Position numbers and translations under genes: made by a program. 18,420 nt of DNA from an uncultured Bacilli bacterium (GTDB taxonomy: Bacteria; Bacillota_I; Bacilli_A; RF39; UBA660), in the NCBI GenBank assembly GCA_947627965.1, contig CANQYA010000003.1:1-18420 (forward strand), written 5' to 3'. Shown in pieces: positions 13,829-18,420 of the stretch. How positions within the stretch are numbered: the stretch's first letter is position 1; each line of letters begins with the position of its first letter. A model generated the notes under the pieces. It did no database searches, was not told the DNA's origin, and saw only the letters and a list, made by a program, of their open reading frames with translations.

Positions 13829-15305
13829 ATTTCAAAACAATTAAGATATTATTATCGTTACCAAATATTTGATGATACATTGTATCTTTTAAAAGAGGTA
13901 AATTAATTTCTTTTAAATCTTTATCATAATCGATATAAATATTAGGTATTTTAAAATAAGTATAGAAGTACTGGATATTCCATGCCCAACTTCCGCCAAA
14001 AGTTGATGGTACTAGACGATTTATCATTTTATATTTATCAGGCATATTATCTATAATAGGCGATTTACCAATATTACCTTCTAATTGAACTAATTTAACT
14101 AAACCATTATTCATAATTTCTAAATTATTTAAATCATTAATTACTAATTGTACTCTAAAATCCGTATAACGTTTTTGTTCAGCTAAAGCATTACCATAAG
14201 TAAAAGCAAAAGATATAAAAGACCAAACTAAAGCACAATAGAATAATTTTAAGATATTAAACTTAGAACTATTAGCTATAATTAAACACATTAAAGCAAT
14301 AATTATACCTATTCCATACATTGCTCTTGGAAAGAATAAAGGTTTATCTAAAAGAGGATATACTCCAAAACTTAATATAAAACTTAATAATAAAGTAATA
14401 ATGGTTATTATAAAAGTTAAAACTTTATTCTTTTGGGAAGTAAATAAACAAACAATAATAAAGGAAAGAATAATTATTCCAAGTAATAATAACCATAATT
14501 TTCTAAAATCAGTAATAACTAAAGAATAATATTTTAATAAATTACTAAAGAAATTAGGTATTAAGCTCATTAAATTAGATAATTTTATCGATACATACGT
14601 ATCCCCAGGAATAGGACGCATCAAAAATACTTTAAAAATAATCATTCCTACAATAAAACTTAAAGCACTTATCAATAAATCTTTTAATATATCTTTATTA
14701 CTTTTTTCATTACGACACCAAGTATAGAAAGAATAAAAGATTATTAAGATAGGGAAAATACCCGAAGATGCTTGATAAGTTGTACACATAATTATCGCAG
14801 AAATTATTGTTATAATAGAAAATAATCTTTTATTTTTATCGATAAATAGTAAAGGAAAAACACTAGCTAAAATGGATAAAGCCATATGGGGAGCATCATA
14901 TTTATAAGATAGACACTCTAAAAAATATGGACAAAGTCCGATAGGTAAAATAGCTAAAATATTCCATAAAGTTATTTTTTTATTATTAGTAAAAGTATGT
15001 AGTAGAATAATACTAGCCAGACTTAAAAATAAAACGGCTATTAATTGAGGTAAGGGAGATATATCGGTTAAATATGTATCGGTATTTATAAAGTACGATA
15101 AAATAGTTGATGTATAACGACTAAAGTCCGTCCAACCACTATAACCATACATAACCCTTCCTAAGTCATCTATATAATTAAAATTAGCTCTTATAATTGG
15201 AAAAAGACAAAGTAAATATATTATAAAGAAAAGAAAAAAAGCTTTTTTTAAATAAGAATACTTATTTAATTCCGTCACTATCTTATTTTTACATCTAACA
15301 AACAT
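13827..15305 (-). CDS. GtrII-like membrane glucosyltransferase domain protein
   Basis: A 492-residue polytopic protein with about eleven hydrophobic segments between residues 21 and 370 and a soluble C-terminal tail of about 110 residues. The first outside loop reads NFNYIDDLGRVMYGYSGWTD (41-60), with the acidic pair Asp46-Asp47 typical of GT-C glycosyltransferases and close to the pattern I recall for the GtrII/Glucos_trans_II family. Such proteins transfer sugars from a polyprenyl-phosphate donor to surface polymers (O-antigen, teichoic acid or glycan). Donor and acceptor are unknown here. Start ATG 15305 with AGAGG upstream, 24 bases after yqeY, so probably co-transcribed; it ends in a strong terminator. 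It is not part of the standard rpsU-yqeY-yqfC cluster and looks like an insertion. Confidence 0.75.
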   Translation of the reverse strand: MFVRCKNKIVTELNKYSYLKKAFFLFFIIYLLCLFPIIRANFNYIDDLGRVMYGYSGWTDFSRYTSTILSYFINTDTYLTDISPLPQLIAVLFLSLASIILLHTFTNNKKITLWNILAILPIGLCPYFLECLSYKYDAPHMALSILASVFPLLFIDKNKRLFSIITIISAIIMCTTYQASSGIFPILIIFYSFYTWCRNEKSNKDILKDLLISALSFIVGMIIFKVFLMRPIPGDTYVSIKLSNLMSLIPNFFSNLLKYYSLVITDFRKLWLLLLGIIILSFIIVCLFTSQKNKVLTFIITIITLLLSFILSFGVYPLLDKPLFFPRAMYGIGIIIALMCLIIANSSKFNILKLFYCALVWSFISFAFTYGNALAEQKRYTDFRVQLVINDLNNLEIMNNGLVKLVQLEGNIGKSPIIDNMPDKYKMINRLVPSTFGGSWAWNIQYFYTYFKIPNIYIDYDKDLKEINLPLLKDTMYHQIFGNDNNILIVLK

Positions 15306-15329
15306 ATAATAACCTCTTAAATACTTAAA

Positions 15330-15776
15330 TTACATAAGTGTAGATAATTTATTCTTTATTTTATCACTAACTAATTTCATATCAGCTTTACCTTTTACTT
15401 TAGGTGTAACTTCTCTCATAATTAGACCCATATCTTTAGCTGATGTTGGATTTACTACTTTAAAAGCTTCGTCAATAATTACATCTATTTCTTCACTAGA
15501 TAATTGGACTGGTAAATATTCTTTTAAAATAGCAATTTCTTCATTATTTTTATCGACTAAATCTTGACGATTAGCTTTAGCAAATTCACTTATAGAATCG
15601 TTACGAAGTTTAATTTGTTTAGCAATACATTCTGTTAATAAGTCCTCATCGATCTCTTTTTTATTATTAATTTTCTCTAATTGCATTGCTCCTTTAACCA
15701 TTCTTAAAACCGTCAATCGTAATTGATCCTTTTCTTTCATAGCTTTAATTATATCATTATTAAATTTTTCTAACAT
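15330..15776 (-). CDS. yqeY: GatB/YqeY domain protein
   Basis: A 148-residue soluble helical protein of the YqeY family, related to the tRNA-binding tail domain of GatB but freestanding. Visible: MKEKDQLRLTVLRMVKGAMQ near the N-terminus, EEIAILKEYLPVQLS, then KDMGLIMREVTPKVKGKADM, the conserved end. The function is not settled; binding to tRNA or a role in translation is assumed from the GatB tail. It follows rpsU in most Firmicutes; here an unrecognised gene lies between them. Start ATG 15776 with GGAGAAG upstream. The 69-base gap before it shows TATATA-like sequence but no convincing -35. Confidence 0.92.
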   Translation of the reverse strand: MLEKFNNDIIKAMKEKDQLRLTVLRMVKGAMQLEKINNKKEIDEDLLTECIAKQIKLRNDSISEFAKANRQDLVDKNNEEIAILKEYLPVQLSSEEIDVIIDEAFKVVNPTSAKDMGLIMREVTPKVKGKADMKLVSDKIKNKLSTLM

Positions 15777-15845
15777 TTTATCTTCTCCTTTGTATATAAA
15801 TTTTTGTAAAAACTTTTCTTACATCAATATTTTATTTTTATCTTC

Positions 15846-16373
15846 CTATAATCCCTTTTGCTCTTTAAAATATTCACGATAAGTAGTAATTAATTCTTGA
15901 TGTTTTTCTAATAGTTTTTCATATTCCTTGTCCTTAGAAAAGTTTTTTATCTTCCTATTTAAAGATAAAGGAAATAATTTTTGATATTCTTTAGTATTAT
16001 TAGGTATTTGATAATCAGTAATAGTAAAGTTATCATTACTAGTATCAATAACTACTACGTAAGGTGTTGCTACATTCTTATAGGAAGAAAAAGAAGTATC
16101 AGTTTCCATATATTCGTCATATAAAACATATAAATAGACTTCTATTTTATCGTTATTAAATCGGTCTCCAAAGTAATAAGTCGATAAAAAAGTCATTCCT
16201 TCTTTTAAATTACTATTATTAATATCCGAAATATATTGCTCGATATATTGTTTATTTTCCTTAGTTAAAGGTTTATCAAACTTGAAAAAGTTTTCACGTA
16301 AGATAAAAGTAATAATAGTTGATAGAATAACAATAATAATTCCTAATAAGATTTGTTTAAATACTTTTTCCAT
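15846..16373 (-). CDS. Membrane-anchored protein of unknown function
   Basis: A 175-residue protein with a single N-terminal hydrophobic helix (about 7-26, after MEKVFKQ) and no cysteine after it for lipidation, so it is probably a signal-anchored protein with a C-terminal domain outside the membrane. The outside part is mixed alpha/beta with many Tyr and Asp/Asn residues (NDKIEVYLYVLYDEYMETD, then PYVVVIDTSNDNFTITDYQI) and ends in a helical, Lys/Glu-rich tail. I do not recognise the family. It starts 14 bases after the rpsU terminator T-run with AGGAGAAG, so it must rely on readthrough or on a promoter within rpsU, and is followed by yqeY. Confidence 0.8.
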   Translation of the reverse strand: MEKVFKQILLGIIIVILSTIITFILRENFFKFDKPLTKENKQYIEQYISDINNSNLKEGMTFLSTYYFGDRFNNDKIEVYLYVLYDEYMETDTSFSSYKNVATPYVVVIDTSNDNFTITDYQIPNNTKEYQKLFPLSLNRKIKNFSKDKEYEKLLEKHQELITTYREYFKEQKGL

Positions 16374-16386
16374 TTACTTCTCCTAT

Positions 16387-16415
16387 AAAAAAGAGGACTA
16401 ATCTCTATTAGCCCT
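16387..16415 (-). terminator. Intrinsic terminator of rpsU
   Basis: On the minus strand AGGGCTAAT (16415-16407) pairs with ATTAGTCCT (16402-16394; one G-U pair) around the 4-nt loop AGAG, followed by C and six T residues. The rpsU stop codon (16398-16400) lies in the second arm. With the next gene beginning 14 bases later, it probably attenuates rather than fully separates transcription. Confidence 0.85.
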
Positions 16416-16592
16416 ACTATTTCTCTTACGTGCATTTTTAATTCCAGCTTTTTTAGCTTCTCTTCTTCTTACCCCTGGTTTATCGTAGCATTCTCTTTTT
16501 TTACATTCAGAAGGGACTCCGTTTCTCGCTAATTGTCTATTAAATTTTTTAATAGCTAAATCCAAATTACCTTTAACAGCCACTTGTGTCAC
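16398..16592 (-). CDS. rpsU: Small ribosomal subunit protein bS21
   Basis: A 64-residue, strongly basic protein of the 30S platform, involved in initiation. It shows the bS21 pattern: VKGNLDLAIKKFNRQLAR, a cysteine pair region SECKKRECYDKPGVRRREAK and a Lys/Arg-rich tail ending KNARKRNSRANRD. Length is normal for Firmicutes. It starts with GTG (16592) four bases after GGAGGGGAG, an excellent binding site. It has its own promoter and terminator, consistent with high expression. It lies upstream of yqeY, as usual. Confidence 0.96.
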   Translation of the reverse strand: MTQVAVKGNLDLAIKKFNRQLARNGVPSECKKRECYDKPGVRRREAKKAGIKNARKRNSRANRD

Positions 16593-16625
16593 TATTCTCC
16601 CCTCCTTCCGTCATTTCTATCAAAG

Positions 16626-16654
16626 ATTATAGCACAACCAAAAATAATATTCAA
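16626..16654 (-). promoter_or_regulatory. Strong sigma-A promoter of rpsU
   Basis: TTGAAT (16654-16649), a 17-base spacer ending TGC and a perfect TATAAT (16631-16626) on the minus strand give an extended -10 promoter. The start site would be near 16619, leaving about 27 bases of leader with the GGAGGGGAG site. The remaining gap back to the parC stop (16655-16719) is A/T-tract DNA with only weak A/T hairpins. Confidence 0.82.
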
Positions 16655-16719
16655 CAAAATTATATACAAAATATCTAAAAAATAGACATTTTTTGCAAAA
16701 AATTTACTTTTTTACCATT

Positions 16720-18420
16720 TTATTCTTCATAATTATTGATAAAATCATCGATTGTCATTAGTCGCTCATCGATTTCTTTTAAAGAAGGTGCGGGATGAGT
16801 ATTATTTTCTTCTACTTCACTTACTACCTCGATTTTATCTTTTTTAATTAAACTATTATTAACAAAGACTTCATTTACTTTGTCTTTAGTAATAATTGAA
16901 CCCGTCGAGTAACGATCCATAATAGGAAGCTCAGTTAATTTAATCATTTTAATATCATTACCTTTTATACCAATAAACGAATTAGCTGGTGCGGTTAAAG
17001 CTTTAGCAATACGATATGGATTAGTTTTAACTTCTCTTAGTAACAATAATCCCCTTTTAGCTCGTGTCGCTTTTTCAAATTCATTTAATTTGACACGTTT
17101 ACCAGTACCTTTATCGGTAATAATACTAATATATTCCGTACTAGAAGCATTGAAATTAGATAACGATACTACATAATCATCTTTTAAATTAATAGATTTA
17201 ACACCACTAGTCCTAATACCTACTTCGGGTATATCTAAGACATCGAACCATAAACCGTAACCTTTATTGGTAGCTATAAAAATATCATTATATTTAGCTA
17301 TAAAGGCACTGATAACTTGGTCATCATCTTTTAATTTAATGGCAGTTAATGGTTTAGAATAACGAAGTGACTTAAATTCATTTAATTTAGTCTTTTTAAT
17401 CATACCATTACGAGTAGCAATAACTATATCAATATCTTGTTCAAAATTAGTTATAGGAATAACATCAATTATCTTTTCGTCATTATTTAATTTAATGACA
17501 TTACTGATATGTTTACCCATATCTTTCCATACGCAGACTGGTAAAGTATGAACGGGAACATATAAATAATTTCCTAAATTAGTAAACATTAAAATAGTAT
17601 CTAAAGTGTTTAATTCATAAAGTCCTAAAATATAGTCATTATCTTTTAAAACCATATCTTCTTCTTTAGAAGATTGATAACTTCTTAAAGAAGTTCGTTT
17701 GACATAACCATCTTTAGTTACAGCGACAACGACATCTTCTTTAGAAATCATTTCCGTTGTATCGATTTTTATTTCTTGAATTTCGTCGACAATAGATGTC
17801 TTTCTAGGCGTAGCATATTCTTTTTTAACTTTACGTAATTCGTCTTTCATAACTTGTTTTAATGTATCCTCGTCATCTAATATTTTTTGTAATCCATTAA
17901 TTAAAATATTTAAGTTCTTTTGTTCTTCTTCTAAAGTTACAACATCCGTATTAGTTAAACGATATAATTGTAAAGTTACAATTGCTTCTGCTTGTTCTAG
18001 GGAAAAAGCAAATTCTTTTACTAAATTATCTTTAGCATCCATTTTATTTTTACTAGCTCTAATTACTTTAATTACTTCGTCTAATATAGAAATACATTTA
18101 ATTAAACCTTCTACAATATGTAATCTTGCTCTAGCATGGTCTAAATCAAATCTTGTCCTTCTTATAATTACTTCTTTTTGGAAAGCAATATAAGCATCTA
18201 ACATTTCTAAGATACCTAATTGTTTAGGTCTTTTATTGACAATAGCAATCATATTAAAGTTATAGACAATTTGTAAATCAGTATTTTTTAATAAGTAGTT
18301 TAGAACCATATCTTTATTACAATCTTTTTTAAGGTCAATACAAATTCTTAAACCGTCACGATCGGACTCATCTCTTACATCGAGCATTCCGTCAATCGCT
18401 TTATCAAGTCTTATTTCGTC
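16720..18420 (-). CDS. parC: DNA topoisomerase IV subunit A, C-terminal 566 residues (partial)
   Basis: The frame is open to the right edge, entering with DEIRLDKAIDGMLDVRDESD, so the breakage-reunion domain with the catalytic tyrosine lies outside the window. Visible parts: the tower/coiled-coil region with YNFNMIAIVNKRPKQLGILE and RTRFDLDHARARLHIVEGLI, AEAIVTLQLYRLTNTDVVTL, then the beta-pinwheel C-terminal domain with repeated blades (VAVTKDGYVKRTSL, IVIATRNGMIKKTKL, IIRTSG/ITDKGTGKRVKL types). These sequences follow ParC/GrlA rather than GyrA in my reading: the LQLYRLTNTD segment is typical of Gram-positive ParC, and the GyrA-box is not obvious. With ParE it decatenates daughter chromosomes. 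A GyrA assignment is the alternative. Stop TAA at 16720. Confidence 0.87.
   Translation of the reverse strand, partial: DEIRLDKAIDGMLDVRDESDRDGLRICIDLKKDCNKDMVLNYLLKNTDLQIVYNFNMIAIVNKRPKQLGILEMLDAYIAFQKEVIIRRTRFDLDHARARLHIVEGLIKCISILDEVIKVIRASKNKMDAKDNLVKEFAFSLEQAEAIVTLQLYRLTNTDVVTLEEEQKNLNILINGLQKILDDEDTLKQVMKDELRKVKKEYATPRKTSIVDEIQEIKIDTTEMISKEDVVVAVTKDGYVKRTSLRSYQSSKEEDMVLKDNDYILGLYELNTLDTILMFTNLGNYLYVPVHTLPVCVWKDMGKHISNVIKLNNDEKIIDVIPITNFEQDIDIVIATRNGMIKKTKLNEFKSLRYSKPLTAIKLKDDDQVISAFIAKYNDIFIATNKGYGLWFDVLDIPEVGIRTSGVKSINLKDDYVVSLSNFNASSTEYISIITDKGTGKRVKLNEFEKATRAKRGLLLLREVKTNPYRIAKALTAPANSFIGIKGNDIKMIKLTELPIMDRYSTGSIITKDKVNEVFVNNSLIKKDKIEVVSEVEENNTHPAPSLKEIDERLMTIDDFINNYEE

Noticed and set aside
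15777-15845. Promoter for yqeY
   Set aside because: TATATA and TTGATG/TTTACA-like hexamers exist but not at usable spacing; co-transcription from upstream explains expression.
16675-16719. Possible terminator hairpins after parC
   Set aside because: The A-run/T-run pairings (for example 16695-16715) are almost pure A-T and lack a proper following T-tract, so they are expected by chance in such AT-rich DNA.

Overview
The window reads as a core-chromosome segment of a low-GC Gram-positive bacterium (Bacilli or a Mycoplasmatota-neighbouring gut lineage such as RF39 or Erysipelotrichales; this placement is inference). Support: very AT-rich DNA, strong GGAGG-type ribosome binding sites, the Firmicutes-type order rpsU-yqeY-yqfC-yqfD-ybeY-dgkA-cdd-era-yqzL-recO, the lepA-hemW linkage, and sporulation-family proteins (YqfC, YqfD, a SpoIIID-like regulator). 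TGA is used as a stop (yqfD, cdd, hemW, yqzL) and tryptophan is TGG, so it is not a Mycoplasma-code genome. No phage, IS, CRISPR, rRNA or tRNA was seen.

Layout. Almost everything is on the minus strand, so the window is read from high to low coordinates. The 3' part of parC enters from the right edge (16720-18420), then rpsU with its own promoter and terminator, an unrecognised membrane-anchored protein, yqeY, and a GtrII-like membrane glucosyltransferase ending in a strong terminator. Next come yqfC-yqfD behind a sigma-E-like promoter, a VanZ-family protein, ybeY, dgkA, cdd, era, a small yqzL gene and recO, which ends in a terminator. The neighbours phoH and pgpH (yqfF), present here in Bacillus subtilis, are missing; a vanZ gene occupies their slot.

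Next is murE, visibly broken: its N-terminal two thirds and its C-terminal third lie in different frames and both carry a diverged copy of the DYAHT-region segment (86-nt offset). This looks like a join between two murE-type genes rather than a simple point frameshift. After a bidirectional terminator follow lepA, a protein made of two SpoIIID-like helix-turn-helix repeats, and hemW. A good promoter overlapping the hemW stop then drives a thymidylate cluster: an HD-domain protein (interrupted by a one-base frameshift), thyA, folA and tmk, with a glycerophosphodiester phosphodiesterase last. That operon converges, through a shared terminator, on a plus-strand gene of which only the last 69 codons are in the window.

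Working together: thyA-folA-tmk make dTMP, regenerate tetrahydrofolate and phosphorylate dTMP; cdd feeds pyrimidine salvage; ybeY, era, lepA, rpsU serve ribosome maturation and translation; recO and parC serve DNA repair and topology; murE, dgkA, VanZ and the GtrII-like protein concern the envelope; YqfC, YqfD and the SpoIIID-like protein hint at an existing or ancestral sporulation programme. I see no clearly new multigene system; the items most worth a second look are the murE chimera, the double SpoIIID-like protein, the interrupted HD gene and the sigma-E-like promoter.
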